A stretch of DNA of 64,000 bases from positions 124,001 to 188,000 of the forward strand of contig CBDATE010000021.1 of the NCBI GenBank assembly GCA_965199815.1. Reading direction: 5' to 3'. Numbering within the stretch: position 1 is the stretch's first letter; every line of letters starts with the position of its first letter. Shown here one piece after another: positions 25,867 to 35,631 of the stretch. The DNA is from Azotimanducus sp965199815 (GTDB lineage Bacteria; Pseudomonadota; Gammaproteobacteria; Pseudomonadales; Azotimanducaceae). A model generated the notes under the pieces. It saw nothing but the letters and a program-made list of their open reading frames with translations. It had not been told where the DNA came from and made no database searches. The translations under genes were made by a program, and so were the position numbers.

Positions 25867-27186
25867 TCAGGCATCCACCGGTGCCGTCACGCCGACGACA
25901 TCTTCGGTGGTGACCACCTTGCCTGGCGCATAGCCCCTTGGCGCGATGCCGGAGAGGGACACTGGCGTAGTATCGACATCAACGGCCAGCTTGCGCAGTG
26001 CACCTACGGTGCAGTTTTGCCGTCCACCCGCTTTCTCCATGCCTTTGAAGCGCCAGTCACGCAAGGCATTGAGATGCGTGATGCGATCAATTTCGTCATC
26101 CGGAACCCCGCCCGGTACGCCTTGCAGGCTGCGCCACAGATTCTCCGGGTAGTCCGGCCACAAACAGTCGGAATGTGGGTAGTCCACTTCCAGAGTGATG
26201 TTGTCCACGCCGATCAGGTGGCGGTTGCGCAAGCCGACATCGTCTTGAATGAAACAGGTCAGGATGTGTTCGCGGAAGATTTCGCTCGGCTTCTTGCTGC
26301 CATAGCACTTGTTGGTCCACTCGCCGTGATGACGGTTGGTGAAGTCCGCGCGCTCGAGCAGGTAGGGAATCCAGCCAATACCCCCTTCCGAGAGCGCCAT
26401 CTTCAGGTTTGGATAGCGCTGTAGCGCGTCGAGTGTAATCCAGTCGGCGGCGGCATTGGCAATGGATATGGGCATGGCGGTAATCCAGGCCTCGATGGGT
26501 GATTCCATGGAAGGGTAGGGCACCGGTGAGCCCGAGCCGATGTGGCAATTGAGCATCACGCCTTCGCGATCGCAGATGTGCCACAGGGGTTCCCACTCCG
26601 GGCGATGAATTCCGGGCAGGCCCTCTCCGGTGGGGTTGGAGGTGAAAGACACGGAACGGCAGCCCTTGTCGAGTACGCGTTCGATCTCGCGCACACTCAG
26701 TTCGGCATCCCACAGCGGCAGTAACGCGAGCGGAATGAAGCGCGTCGGTGCCTTGCCGCACCATTCGTCGATATGCCAGTTGTTGTAGGCCTTGAGCACC
26801 TCGTAGGCGTTTTCCGGATTCTTGCGCGCACGATGAATGAACATGCCGCCATGAAATCCGGGAAAGGTAGGGAAGCCAAGCGATGCGAAGGTGCCGTTGG
26901 CGTTCATGTCGTCAACGCGCGCATCGACATCGTACGCGGCCTTGCGCATTTGATCGAAACGCTGCGGCTCCATGCCCCATTCGTTCTTTGGTCGCCCGAC
27001 CACTGCGTTCAGTCCGATATTGGGACGCACGAGGTCGTCCCAGACCCAGACCTGCCCACCGTTCTCTTGCTCGACGATATGGGGCGCGTCCTGTTGCGCG
27101 CTTTTGGTGAGCTGATTTTCGAACATGTCGGGCGGCTCGACGATGTGGTCGTCAATGCTGACGATAACCATGTCTTCCATTTCCAT
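25867..27186 (-). CDS. Amidohydrolase-2 family metal-dependent hydrolase (second copy)
   Basis: 439 residues from ATG 27186, preceded by AAAAGGAG at ideal spacing; an upstream ATG at 27210 lacks such a site. N-terminal VSIDDHIVEPPDMF, mid LNCHIGSGSPVPYPSM, late ITLEVDYPHSDCLWPD mark the ACMSD-like family and parallel the protein at 8682-9854. It may hydrolyse or decarboxylate a ring-cleavage or acyl intermediate. Long N-terminal insertions (QDAPHIVEQENGGQVWVWDD) are typical of the larger actinobacterial/proteobacterial catabolic subgroup. Confidence 0.9.
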   Translation of the reverse strand: MEMEDMVIVSIDDHIVEPPDMFENQLTKSAQQDAPHIVEQENGGQVWVWDDLVRPNIGLNAVVGRPKNEWGMEPQRFDQMRKAAYDVDARVDDMNANGTFASLGFPTFPGFHGGMFIHRARKNPENAYEVLKAYNNWHIDEWCGKAPTRFIPLALLPLWDAELSVREIERVLDKGCRSVSFTSNPTGEGLPGIHRPEWEPLWHICDREGVMLNCHIGSGSPVPYPSMESPIEAWITAMPISIANAAADWITLDALQRYPNLKMALSEGGIGWIPYLLERADFTNRHHGEWTNKCYGSKKPSEIFREHILTCFIQDDVGLRNRHLIGVDNITLEVDYPHSDCLWPDYPENLWRSLQGVPGGVPDDEIDRITHLNALRDWRFKGMEKAGGRQNCTVGALRKLAVDVDTTPVSLSGIAPRGYAPGKVVTTEDVVGVTAPVDA

Positions 27187-27214
27187 GAAGTTGCTCCTTT
27201 TCGTGGACATGAGT

Positions 27215-27229
27215 GAGTAAAGTGTACTC
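27215..27229 (-). promoter_or_regulatory. Inverted repeat upstream of the amidohydrolase
   Basis: GAGTA and TACTC arms with a 5-bp spacer, 29 bp before ATG 27186 in a 105-bp gap. Position suits an operator over the promoter, possibly for the nearby GntR protein; weak evidence. Confidence 0.35.
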
Positions 27230-27291
27230 GAAAAGAGGTCACTCTATTGCCTGATCAGAACCGACTGCCTGCTCTCGGTGTGGGAGCTGGT

Positions 27292-28485
27292 TCAGTGCGG
27301 GAGCTGGTCGAACGGTATGCTCTTGTCGGTGCGCATCTCGCTCGGCATGTGGAGTACGCGTTCCGCGAGCTGATTACGCAAAATCTCGTCAGCGCCGCCG
27401 GCAATGCGCATCGCGGCCGACCAGAGATAGCGATAGAACACATCATCCTGATCGGGGTTGGCTTCGCTGAACATGCCCGCGTAGCCATCAAGGTCCATGA
27501 GAAAGGCGTTGCTGTGTTGCATCAGACTCGAATAGACAAGTTTGGTCACCGGAACGCAGGATGCAAGCTGCGCGTCCGCGTGTGCAGACTCCCGCAAGCG
27601 GACACCGAGATGCTTCAGCCCCTGCTCGCGAATGTACCAATCGCAGAGCCGTTCGCGCACGGACTCGTTGTTGATGACACCTTGTGCGATGGCCTTGTGC
27701 ACCAGTGCGAGTACGGAATCGGCGCGCGTACGCTCATCGCTTGGGCGGCGGCTCATGTTGCGCTCGCTCGCCAGCACCGTCATGCACACGCGCCAGCCTG
27801 CGCCCACCGCATCAATGCGCTGGGTGTCGGGTATGACAACATCCGTGAGGAAGGTTTCGTTGAAGTCCGAATCCCCCGTGATCTGGCGAATCGGACGCAC
27901 CTCGATGCCCGGTGTCTTCATATCCACGACGAAGAATGTCAGGCCCCGGTGCTTGGGCACCTTGGGGTCAGTGCGCGCGATCAATATCCCCCAATCGGCG
28001 TGGTGCGCCCAGCTTGACCATACCTTCTGGCCATTGACGATCCAGTGGTTGCCGTCCTTCACCGCCCGCGTTCGCAGCGCAGCCAGGTCCGAGCCGGCGG
28101 CCGGTTCGGAGAACAGCTGGCACCAGGTGATCTCGCCGCTGTAGGTGAGGCGACCGAAGCGCCGGTATTGTTCCGCCGTACCGTGGCTTTTCAGGGCTGC
28201 CATGGCCATGTTGAACCCGATGCCAATGGCGACGAAAGTTGGTGTGAAATATCGACATTCCTCCTCGGCGAAGATGGCCGCCTGCTCGGCCGTCCCGCCG
28301 CCGCCTCCGGCTTCCCTGGGTACGCTGATGGCGGAATAGTCGGCCTGATGCTTGGCGCGCACCCAGGCTTTGCTGCGACGCACCAGTTCCTCCTCGTCAT
28401 AGTCTCTCGGCTGTGCATATTCGCGCGCATTGGCGGCCAGCCAGCGGCGCACCTGTTCGCGATATTGCCGGGTATCCGAATTCAC
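27292..28485 (-). CDS. Acyl-CoA dehydrogenase
   Basis: 397 residues, FAD-dependent. FSEPAAGSDLAALRTRA and WIVNGQKVWSSWAH in the middle domain and the C-terminal helix bundle are typical. Starts at GTG 28485, overlapping the upstream dehydrogenase stop by 4 bp (GTGA), so the two are translated together and may form a heteromeric alpha2beta2 enzyme as in steroid-degrading ACADs (inference). Confidence 0.92.
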   Translation of the reverse strand: MNSDTRQYREQVRRWLAANAREYAQPRDYDEEELVRRSKAWVRAKHQADYSAISVPREAGGGGGTAEQAAIFAEEECRYFTPTFVAIGIGFNMAMAALKSHGTAEQYRRFGRLTYSGEITWCQLFSEPAAGSDLAALRTRAVKDGNHWIVNGQKVWSSWAHHADWGILIARTDPKVPKHRGLTFFVVDMKTPGIEVRPIRQITGDSDFNETFLTDVVIPDTQRIDAVGAGWRVCMTVLASERNMSRRPSDERTRADSVLALVHKAIAQGVINNESVRERLCDWYIREQGLKHLGVRLRESAHADAQLASCVPVTKLVYSSLMQHSNAFLMDLDGYAGMFSEANPDQDDVFYRYLWSAAMRIAGGADEILRNQLAERVLHMPSEMRTDKSIPFDQLPH

Positions 28486-29636
28486 TGGTCAATCCCCTCT
28501 TGCAAGCCGTCAATCAGGATGCGCTGCCAGCTGCCCGGGGCACCGAGATGCTGCGCCAGCAGACGTGCGCGACGGTAGTGGAAATGGCAGTTCGCTTCCC
28601 AGGTGAAGCCGATGCCTCCGTGCAGATGCAGATTCTCGCGCGCCGCTTCCTCATAGAGTGCAGTGGCACCGATACGGGCAGTCGCGGCAGCCACAAGGCG
28701 ATCAGGGCTGTCCGTCTTGATGGCGGCAACGGCATGGAGCGCGTTGGATCGGTTGATTTCGAGCATGGCGAGGATGTCCGCGAGCTTGTGCTTCACGGCC
28801 TGACAGGATGCCAGTTGCCGTCCGAACACGTAGCGTTGCAGGGTGTAGTCCCTGGCCATGAGCATCGCGGCTTCGGCACCGCCAATCTGCTCGAAGGCGG
28901 CGATGACGGCCAGACGGCAGAAGAGTTCCCGAACCACCTCCTCGCCACTCCTTCCCGTGAGACGCTCGCCGGGCGTGTTCCGAAAGACCGCCATGCCATG
29001 ATGGCGCAATTCGTCAAAGCCGGTAAGCGGCGTGATGTCGAGATTTGCTTGCGGCATGTCCACCAGTACCAACACCGGCCGCGTATCGTGCGATGCGATG
29101 ACGACCAGCCAGTCGCACAGGCCGAGGTCGGCAACCGGTGTCTTGCGTCCGTCGAGCGCACCCTGGCTCCAGTGAACTCCGTCTGCTGCGCGTCCAGGGT
29201 CGCCTGAGCCATTGGCGTAGGCGAGGCTCGCGATCTTCTCTCCGCTCGCGAGCCGTGGCAACCATTTCTGCTGTTGCCGGTCGCTGCCGGCGAGCTTGAT
29301 CGCTTCCGTCGCCATGCAGGTCGAAGAAAAGAACGGAACCGGTGCTACCGTTCTGCCAAGCTCCTCGGCAATGACACACAGCTCCCCGATGCCGAGTCCG
29401 ATGCCTCCGAACTGCTCCGGGATGGCTGCCGCCTGGAGTCCGAGCTGCGTCATCCGGTGCCAGAGCTCCGGACTCATGGGTTCGCGATCGGAAATGAGCT
29501 GCCTCAGGACATCGGCGGTCGCGAACTCGCCGCACAGCTTGGCTACCTGATCCTGAAGTATTGACAATTCTTCACTGCGCGTCAGCCGCATTCTCGCTTC
29601 GCTGCCGCTACCAGTGTCCTGTCCTGTCCTGTTCAT
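28482..29636 (-). CDS. Acyl-CoA dehydrogenase (partner subunit)
   Basis: 384 residues from ATG 29636 with AAGGA upstream. A much longer open frame to 30146 exists but overlaps the flavin oxidoreductase gene antisense-free on the same strand in another frame and shows no homology. Middle region includes EQFGGIGLGIGELCVIAEEL and a C-terminal LHGGIGFTWEANCHFHYRRA. It is shorter and less conserved at the substrate loop than its partner, fitting a non-catalytic or divergent subunit. Confidence 0.9.
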   Translation of the reverse strand: MNRTGQDTGSGSEARMRLTRSEELSILQDQVAKLCGEFATADVLRQLISDREPMSPELWHRMTQLGLQAAAIPEQFGGIGLGIGELCVIAEELGRTVAPVPFFSSTCMATEAIKLAGSDRQQQKWLPRLASGEKIASLAYANGSGDPGRAADGVHWSQGALDGRKTPVADLGLCDWLVVIASHDTRPVLVLVDMPQANLDITPLTGFDELRHHGMAVFRNTPGERLTGRSGEEVVRELFCRLAVIAAFEQIGGAEAAMLMARDYTLQRYVFGRQLASCQAVKHKLADILAMLEINRSNALHAVAAIKTDSPDRLVAAATARIGATALYEEAARENLHLHGGIGFTWEANCHFHYRRARLLAQHLGAPGSWQRILIDGLQEGIDQ

Positions 29637-29649
29637 TCGTATCCTTCGG

Positions 29650-30489
29650 TCAACGGAAGTCAGTTCCCGCGAGCGCGAGACATTCGGCGGCAGACAGGAA
29701 CTCTTCAAGGGTGGCTGCCCTGGTATCCACGGCAGCCTGTACGCACCCGACTTCACGGTAGCTGCCCAGCCAGTCCTGCATCTCTCCAGTCGATGCGTTG
29801 CTGGCCACCCGTCCTCGAATGCTGGTGGCCACGCTGTGTCCCGCCAGTTCATTGATAGCTTCGCTGCCGCGCCGTACCTCGGAGGGGGACAGGCCCGTTG
29901 GGTGCCAGTAGTCGGCATAGCGCGCCGCCCGGCGCAGAGCGGGGCCGACTGTGCCACGCGCGCCAATCCACAAGGGGATGCGCGGCTGCTGCACCGGGCG
30001 CGGTTGAAAGCGGGCTTTGCGAAAGGCGTGGAACTCGCCGTTGAAGGCCACATCGCCCTCCGCGCTCCAGCACACCTGCATGACATCAAGTGCTTCGTTG
30101 GTGCAGGCACCGCGTCGATCAAAGAGGTGCTGCCTGCCAAGGGCATGGAACTCGGCTCGTGCCCAGCCCGTGCCTATGCCGAGGTCCACGCGCCCTTGGC
30201 TCAGCGTGTCGATGCTGGCCAGCGCCTTGGCAGTGAGCACGGCATCTCGGTAGGGGACCACCAGTACGCCGATACCGAGACGGATGCTGCTGGTGATGCC
30301 TGCGATATAAGCCAGTGTGCTCAGGGCCTCCAGCCAGTAATCGCCGTACACAGGCCGAAACACTTCGAATCCCAACACATGATCGGTGAGCCATAGCCCG
30401 TCAAAGCCCATGTGCTCGAGCTGCGGGCAGCGCGCCACAGCCTCGGCCGCATAAGGCCCCTCATTGGGAATCACTATATCTACACGCAC
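29650..30489 (-). CDS. LLM-class (luciferase-like) flavin-dependent oxidoreductase
   Basis: 279 residues with the bacterial-luciferase TIM-barrel pattern: HMGFDGLWLTDHVLG, IRLGIGVLVVPYRDAVL, GRVDLGIGTGWARAEF, PRIPLWIGARG. Uses FMN or F420. Lies 13 bp upstream of the acyl-CoA dehydrogenase pair on the same strand. It may carry out a Baeyer-Villiger-type or hydride-transfer step; cofactor not decidable here. Confidence 0.88.
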   Translation of the reverse strand: MRVDIVIPNEGPYAAEAVARCPQLEHMGFDGLWLTDHVLGFEVFRPVYGDYWLEALSTLAYIAGITSSIRLGIGVLVVPYRDAVLTAKALASIDTLSQGRVDLGIGTGWARAEFHALGRQHLFDRRGACTNEALDVMQVCWSAEGDVAFNGEFHAFRKARFQPRPVQQPRIPLWIGARGTVGPALRRAARYADYWHPTGLSPSEVRRGSEAINELAGHSVATSIRGRVASNASTGEMQDWLGSYREVGCVQAAVDTRAATLEEFLSAAECLALAGTDFR

Positions 30490-30523
30490 ACTGATCGCCT
30501 CCGTGGTTTCCGGGCATCGAGAC

Positions 30524-31387
30524 TCAGGTCACATCATCAACGAGTACGCGCCCCTGATTCTGCACCCAGCGGCCCTCGGGGTCGCGCACCCAGCCGCTCG
30601 ATGCCCAGGTACCACCGTCGATATTGAGGGTTATGCCGGTGACGTATCGTGACATTTTCGAGACGAGGTACAGAGCCGCGTCACCGCACTCTTCAACATG
30701 ACCCTGCCGACCCAGAGGAATGAGTCTGTTGGTAGCATCAAGTTCCTCCGGTGTCAGCCCGTCTGATGCGCTCTCATCTGCCGGTGCGGTCAGGCTGTCG
30801 CGCGTACTGATGTGGTCCGGTGCGATGGCGTTGACGCGGATGCCGTGGGAGGACAGTTCCAGCGCCATGCTGCGCGTGAAACTCAGCATACCGGCCTTGC
30901 AGGCAGCATAGACGGCGAAACAGGGGGCGGCGCGCTGCGCCTCGATACTCGAAACATTGACCATGGCACCGCCACGACCTTCGCGAATCATGATGCGCGC
31001 CACCTCTGATGTCGCCACCAGCATGCTCATCAGGTTGATGTCGATGTGTCTCCGCCAGCTTCGTTCGCTCTGCTCGAAGAAGGGTCGGCCTCTCACACCG
31101 CCGACATTGTTGATGAGGATGTCGATACGCCCGAAGCGCTCGTCCGCCGTCCTGATGGCACTCCGTAGTTGATCGGTATGCATGACATCAGCGATCAGGG
31201 GCAAGGCTTCGCGGCCCAGACTGGCCACTTGTCCGGCAACCTGTTGCGCTCGCCTCGGGACAATATCCAGTACCGCTACATGGGCACCATGACGCGCCAG
31301 CGCCAGTGCGATTCCTGTTCCAATACCGGCACCGCCACCGGTCACCAGCGCCACCTGATCGGATACTGAATAGTCGTTCGCGTTCAC
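30524..31387 (-). CDS. Short-chain dehydrogenase/reductase
   Basis: 287 residues from GTG 31387, overlapping the upstream LLM stop by 4 bp (GTGA); ATG 31414 is an alternative. TGGGAGIGTGIALAL glycine motif, NNVGG motif, catalytic Tyr-Lys in YAACKAG, and C-terminal YVTGITLNIDGG. Classical SDR; part of the five-gene minus-strand run 27292-32433. Confidence 0.92.
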   Translation of the reverse strand: MNANDYSVSDQVALVTGGGAGIGTGIALALARHGAHVAVLDIVPRRAQQVAGQVASLGREALPLIADVMHTDQLRSAIRTADERFGRIDILINNVGGVRGRPFFEQSERSWRRHIDINLMSMLVATSEVARIMIREGRGGAMVNVSSIEAQRAAPCFAVYAACKAGMLSFTRSMALELSSHGIRVNAIAPDHISTRDSLTAPADESASDGLTPEELDATNRLIPLGRQGHVEECGDAALYLVSKMSRYVTGITLNIDGGTWASSGWVRDPEGRWVQNQGRVLVDDVT

Positions 31388-32433
31388 GCGCGATTTTCTT
31401 CGATCAGCCGACACACCAGTTCAATGGTTTCGAGCCTGGCATCCATGCCTCGCCCCATAACCTGAAGTTGCAGCAGATTGATGCCGCACTGCTGATAGGC
31501 GCGCAGACGCTCGCGCACCATCTCCGGTGTGCCGATCACGCTCGTTTCGAACGCCATCTCGTCAGGAATGCGCGCCGCCGCCTGTTCGCGCTTGCCCTCC
31601 ACCCACAGGCGTTGCACATCAGCCGCGACATCCTCGTATCCGATGCGACAAAATGCCTGATTGTAGAAGTTGGTCTTCGCCGAGCCCATGCCGCCCAACT
31701 GAAACGCCAGCCCCGGCTTGCGGCGGGCGAGCAACTCCTCGACATTGTCACCTACCGCCACGACTGCGCCCACCGCCAACTCCATGTCGTCAAAGTTGCG
31801 CCCGGCGCGCTCGGCACCGCGGCGCATGGGCTGGAAACAGAATTCCGCTGCTGCCGGTGTAAACGAGGCACCGACCCAGCCGTCCGCCACTTCGCCGGTG
31901 AATTCCAGCGCGCGCGGTCCCAGGGTGGCGAGGAAGATGGGGATGTTGGCATTCGGTTGGTGCGCGAGGCGCAGCGCCTTGCCTTCGCCGCCCGGCAGCG
32001 GGAGCCGGTAGTGGTCGCCTTCAAAGCGCAGCTTTTCGCCCGCGAAGGCGAGCTCGAGGATGCGTACGACTTCCTTCAGGCGCGCCAGCGGGTGCGCAAA
32101 AGATACGCCATGCAGGCCCTCGACGACTTGCGGACCACTCACTCCGAGCCCGAGCATGAATCGATTGCCACTTATCGCCGCCAGCGACAGGGCTGCCATG
32201 GCGAGGTTGGCCGGTGACCGCGCGCTGATCTGGGCAATGCCGGAGGCCAGGCGCATCTTCGTTGTGCGTGCGGCCAGATAGGCAAGTGGCGTGAACGCGT
32301 CTGTCCCCCAGGCTTCAGCCGACCAGGCCGTGTCCACGCCAAGTTTCTCGCACTCCACGGCAAACTCGATCGAGCGCGCGAAACCGCCTTCCCGGTTGCC
32401 TTCCACGCCACCTATCGCAATTGCCGTCTTCAT
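31384..32433 (-). CDS. LLM-class flavin-dependent oxidoreductase
   Basis: 349 residues. TAIAIGGVEGNREGG start, EAWGTDAFTPLAYLAARTTK, NRFMLGLGVSGPQVVEGLHG and IPIFLATLGPRALEFTGEVA follow the F420-dependent luciferase-like group. Divergent from a third LLM gene at 32573, with a strong inverted repeat in between. Translationally coupled to the downstream SDR. Confidence 0.9.
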   Translation of the reverse strand: MKTAIAIGGVEGNREGGFARSIEFAVECEKLGVDTAWSAEAWGTDAFTPLAYLAARTTKMRLASGIAQISARSPANLAMAALSLAAISGNRFMLGLGVSGPQVVEGLHGVSFAHPLARLKEVVRILELAFAGEKLRFEGDHYRLPLPGGEGKALRLAHQPNANIPIFLATLGPRALEFTGEVADGWVGASFTPAAAEFCFQPMRRGAERAGRNFDDMELAVGAVVAVGDNVEELLARRKPGLAFQLGGMGSAKTNFYNQAFCRIGYEDVAADVQRLWVEGKREQAAARIPDEMAFETSVIGTPEMVRERLRAYQQCGINLLQLQVMGRGMDARLETIELVCRLIEENRA

Positions 32434-32458
32434 ATCGCCCTCACGTGTCTTGATAATT

Positions 32459-32478
32459 TACACCTTTCACAAGGTGTA
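32459..32478. promoter_or_regulatory. Perfect inverted repeat between divergent LLM genes
   Basis: Arms TACACCTT and AAGGTGTA with a TCAC spacer. It lies 26 bp from the minus-strand LLM start and 95 bp from the plus-strand one, as expected for an operator controlling one or both. A TATAAT string near 32533 could be the -10 of the plus gene. Confidence 0.55.
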
Positions 32479-32572
32479 CGCGACAGATGTCTTCAACATG
32501 CACTCTGAACGACCTGGCCTGGAATACATCTATATAATTTATACTACTTGCCTGAACAAGGGAAGTCATACC

Positions 32573-33496
32573 GTGGAGAAACACACCGGACCCTTGCCGC
32601 TCGAGCTCGGGCTCAACATCGTGTGGCCGAAGCCGGAGCTGGTGGTGCGGTTCGCGCAGCTCGCCGAAAACCTCGGCTTCGAGTCGGTCTGGTCGGGGGA
32701 ACATGTGTGCCTGCCGAGCCGTGCCGACTGGTGGCAGGACTACCCGACCGCGCGCATGGCGCGCGCAGCGGGACAGCCCTTTGGTGAAGACCGGATGGCC
32801 TTCAAACCGGGCTCCGACTTTCTTGACCCCATGATCGTGCTGGCGCACATCGCAGGTGCCACCACCAGAATACGCCTTGGCATCGGTATTTATCTGCTGG
32901 CGTTGCGCGACCCGGTGCTGGTGGGGCGCACCATCGCTTCTCTGGATGTGCTTTCCAACGGACGCCTCGACATGGCTGTTGGCCTCGGCTGGACACCTGA
33001 CGAGTATCGTTTCACCAACAGCGATTGGGACACGCGTGGTCGGCGCAGCAACGAAATGATTCGCTGTCTGCGCGTACTCTTCGAACAGGAGGAACCCGAA
33101 TTTCACGGTGAGTTTTTCGATTTTCCACGCATCGGCTTTCAACCCAAGCCGGTGCAGCGGCCAAGACTGCCGATTCACGTTGGCGGCAACAGTCTTCTCG
33201 CGGCGCGACGCGCCGCCACGCTCGGCGACGGCTGGTATGGTACGGGAACGCGTGATGTCGATGATCTGGTGCGCGAAGAACTGAAACGCGCGGGCCGCGA
33301 AGACGATGATTCGTTTCAGTTCTCGGCGGTTAGCCTGCAGGGACCGTTGGCGCGCAAGGATCTCGAGCGACTGGCGGAGAGTGGTGTACATCGCGTGGTG
33401 GTGACTCCTTGGCCGGATACGAAAGTTGGCGAAGTGGGAGAAGAAGGTTTGAGCCAGGTCGAGGCTTGGGCCAGAGGCGTTGGATTGACGGGGTGA
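32573..33496 (+). CDS. LLM-class flavin-dependent oxidoreductase
   Basis: 307 residues from GTG 32573, preceded by AAGGGAAG at 7 bases; the frame stays open to 32291 but overlaps the neighbouring promoter and gene. LGLNIVWPKPELVVRFAQLA, GFESVWSGEHVCLPS, TRIRLGIGIYLLALRDPVL, GRLDMAVGLGWTPDEY and a glycine motif HVGGNSLLAARR. Third LLM enzyme in 4 kb. Followed after about 85 bp by the interrupted SDR. Confidence 0.9.
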   Translation: MEKHTGPLPLELGLNIVWPKPELVVRFAQLAENLGFESVWSGEHVCLPSRADWWQDYPTARMARAAGQPFGEDRMAFKPGSDFLDPMIVLAHIAGATTRIRLGIGIYLLALRDPVLVGRTIASLDVLSNGRLDMAVGLGWTPDEYRFTNSDWDTRGRRSNEMIRCLRVLFEQEEPEFHGEFFDFPRIGFQPKPVQRPRLPIHVGGNSLLAARRAATLGDGWYGTGTRDVDDLVREELKRAGREDDDSFQFSAVSLQGPLARKDLERLAESGVHRVVVTPWPDTKVGEVGEEGLSQVEAWARGVGLTG

Positions 33497-33514
33497 CTTC
33501 ATGCCAATGCGCTT

Positions 33515-33528
33515 GGGAAACTCTGAAT
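33515..33528. repeat. Short hairpin-repeat remnant I
   Basis: GGGAAACTCTGAAT, the first half of the left-end hairpin of the mosaic family, with the partner arm missing. Could be chance or a deletion scar. Confidence 0.35.
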
Positions 33529-34066
33529 GTTGATGAACTTGTGATGCAGCACACCAGGCAGGGCGTACCTGAGGAGACTCATGTCGTTATTTGATCTGTC
33601 CGGCAAGGTCGCACTCATTACCGGTGCCACCAAGGGCATAGGTCGCGGTGTCGTTGATCGCCTCGCCGAGCACGGCGCTCGGGTGGTCGCTTCGAGCCGC
33701 GATCAAGCCGCTTGTGATGAAGTGGCCACGCAGTTGAACGAGCGCTACGGCGGTGACGAGCCGATTGCCCGTGGTATTGCCTGCGACATTGACAGCATCG
33801 GGCAGATAGAGCAGCTCGCGAGGACGGCGGCCGAATGCTGGGGTGGCATTGATATTCTGGTCGGCAATGCCGCCGTGCTACCTCACATGGGCAACTCGGC
33901 CGACACGCCACCTGCGCTGTTCGACCGCATTCTCACCACCAATCAGCATCACAACTTCCGCCTCTGCCAGGCTGTGCGCCCAGGCATGGTGCAGCGCGGT
34001 GGTGGGCGCATGGTGCTGACAGGTTCGGCATCGGGGCATATGCCATCCCCGAATGTGCTCGCCTAT

Positions 34067-35631
34067 GAGTCTGCGCGACAGGAAGTAACAGGGTCGGTTC
34101 GAGGAGCCATCCGGAACAAGGTTGCGTTCCTGTGCTTGGGGGCCCTGAGTTCATCCCCGGGATTTTCGGTTCATATCACCCTTGAAAGTCCCAGAACACC
34201 CGTATCCAAGCTGAAAAGGCCGCTGTGAGGCCGAATCTGTCGTTATCTCGCCGTCGCGAACTTCTGCATTCGCTTGATATTCAACGCCAGACATACCAAG
34301 TCCCACTCCCCGCGAGCCTTCTGCAGACCACGCACACTGAATCGCCGGAAACCCAGGACCTCTTTTATCCATCCAATGGGGGCCTCCGACAGCCACTTGC
34401 GTTCCGCGTATCGGGCACGACCTGTCTCGGTCGCCAGCTTCTTTACCATGCGCGCCTTGCACGGATGCTTCTTCGCATCCACCGATGCCGCCCGGCGACC
34501 CTCACGACCAACCGCCACATACCCATCAACTCCCAATCTCTCAAGCTTCTCCAACTCCGACTCAGCGCAGTAGCCCGCGTCCGCCAGCACCCTTTCCGCC
34601 CGAACACCCTGCGTCAATTCCACATCCTCAATCAGCGGCACCAAGCATCCCTGATCGCTCCCATTCGCTGTCACCTCAGCCGATACGATCAACTGATTGC
34701 CCCCTTCTACCGCCGCCTGCGCGTTGTAGCACTGCTGAAACCCTTCCGAAGATGTCTTCATGATCCGGCTCTCCGAATCCGTGAAGTTGTCCTGCGCCTT
34801 CCCGTCCGGTTCTCCATATTCACGAGCATACGGCCGACCGCCCCGTGGATTGCGCTTCTCCCCAGGAACTCGACCGCGCGCATCGTCCGCCTCCCGTGCC
34901 CGTGCCTCAAGACGCGCCTTCGCCAACTCAATCGCCGACAGACGCGCCTCCCGCCGACGCAACTCTTCCGGTAACTCGTCGCCACGCACATCCTCACCAT
35001 ACGCTTCGTCCTCCTGCTCGTCCGTCGCCATCGCACACGCAAGCAACGCTCCTATCTCGGACTGCAAACGCTTCTCCTCCTGCTTCATCCGCTCATACGT
35101 CATCGCCTTGCGCTTCGAAGCATTCGCACGTACCTTCGTACCGTCAATCGACAGCTTCCCCAAGTTCACCACACCCAACTCCGCCGCCAATCGCACCACA
35201 TCAACAAATACCCGCTTGAAATCAGATAAATGTCGACGCCGAAACTCGCATATCGTCCGGTGACTCGGCCTGTTGTCGCACGCCAACACTCGAAACGCTA
35301 CATCCTCTTCCAGCTTCCTCGCTATCTTCCGCGACGAAAATACCCCTGTCGCGTACCCATATATCAATAGCTTCAGCATCATCCGCGGATCGTACGGCGA
35401 CCTGCGACGACCATCTCCCTCATACGGCGCGTAAAACGCCGCCAAATCCAAACTGTCAACCAGATCGCTCACATGCGCCGACAGGTGCCCTTCCGGAAGC
35501 CATTCCCTCATGTCCGGTGGAAGCAATATCCCCTGCTCCGGCTGGTACCGGCGAAATGTTGTAGGCATCTATTCAACCCCATAGTTCCCAATATCCCCAT
35601 TATCTCAAACCCGTTTCTACGGCGCAGACTC
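34067..35631 (-). mobile_element. IS1182-like insertion sequence, copy 1
   Basis: 1565 bp with terminal inverted repeats GAGTCTGCGC, flanked by the 4-bp target duplication CTAT (34063-34066, 35632-35635). Same length as copy 2 (48149-49713), which differs by scattered substitutions. Confidence 0.95.
34243..35568 (-). CDS. IS1182-family transposase (copy 1)
   Basis: 441 residues. N-terminal DUF772-type domain (PDMREWLPEGHLSAHVSDLV; YDPRMMLKLLIYGYATGVFS), DDE core with LSIDGTKVRANASKRKAM, VLADAGYCAESELEKL and the late EAPIGWIKEVLGFRRF with the catalytic Glu region. Intact. Differs from copy 2 at a few residues, for example KLEEDV against KVEEDV. Confidence 0.95.
   Translation of the reverse strand: MPTTFRRYQPEQGILLPPDMREWLPEGHLSAHVSDLVDSLDLAAFYAPYEGDGRRRSPYDPRMMLKLLIYGYATGVFSSRKIARKLEEDVAFRVLACDNRPSHRTICEFRRRHLSDFKRVFVDVVRLAAELGVVNLGKLSIDGTKVRANASKRKAMTYERMKQEEKRLQSEIGALLACAMATDEQEDEAYGEDVRGDELPEELRRREARLSAIELAKARLEARAREADDARGRVPGEKRNPRGGRPYAREYGEPDGKAQDNFTDSESRIMKTSSEGFQQCYNAQAAVEGGNQLIVSAEVTANGSDQGCLVPLIEDVELTQGVRAERVLADAGYCAESELEKLERLGVDGYVAVGREGRRAASVDAKKHPCKARMVKKLATETGRARYAERKWLSEAPIGWIKEVLGFRRFSVRGLQKARGEWDLVCLALNIKRMQKFATAR

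Noticed and set aside
29637..30146. 170-codon N-terminal extension of the acyl-CoA dehydrogenase
   Set aside because: Overlaps the LLM gene in a different frame, no homology; ATG 29636 has a proper ribosome-binding site.
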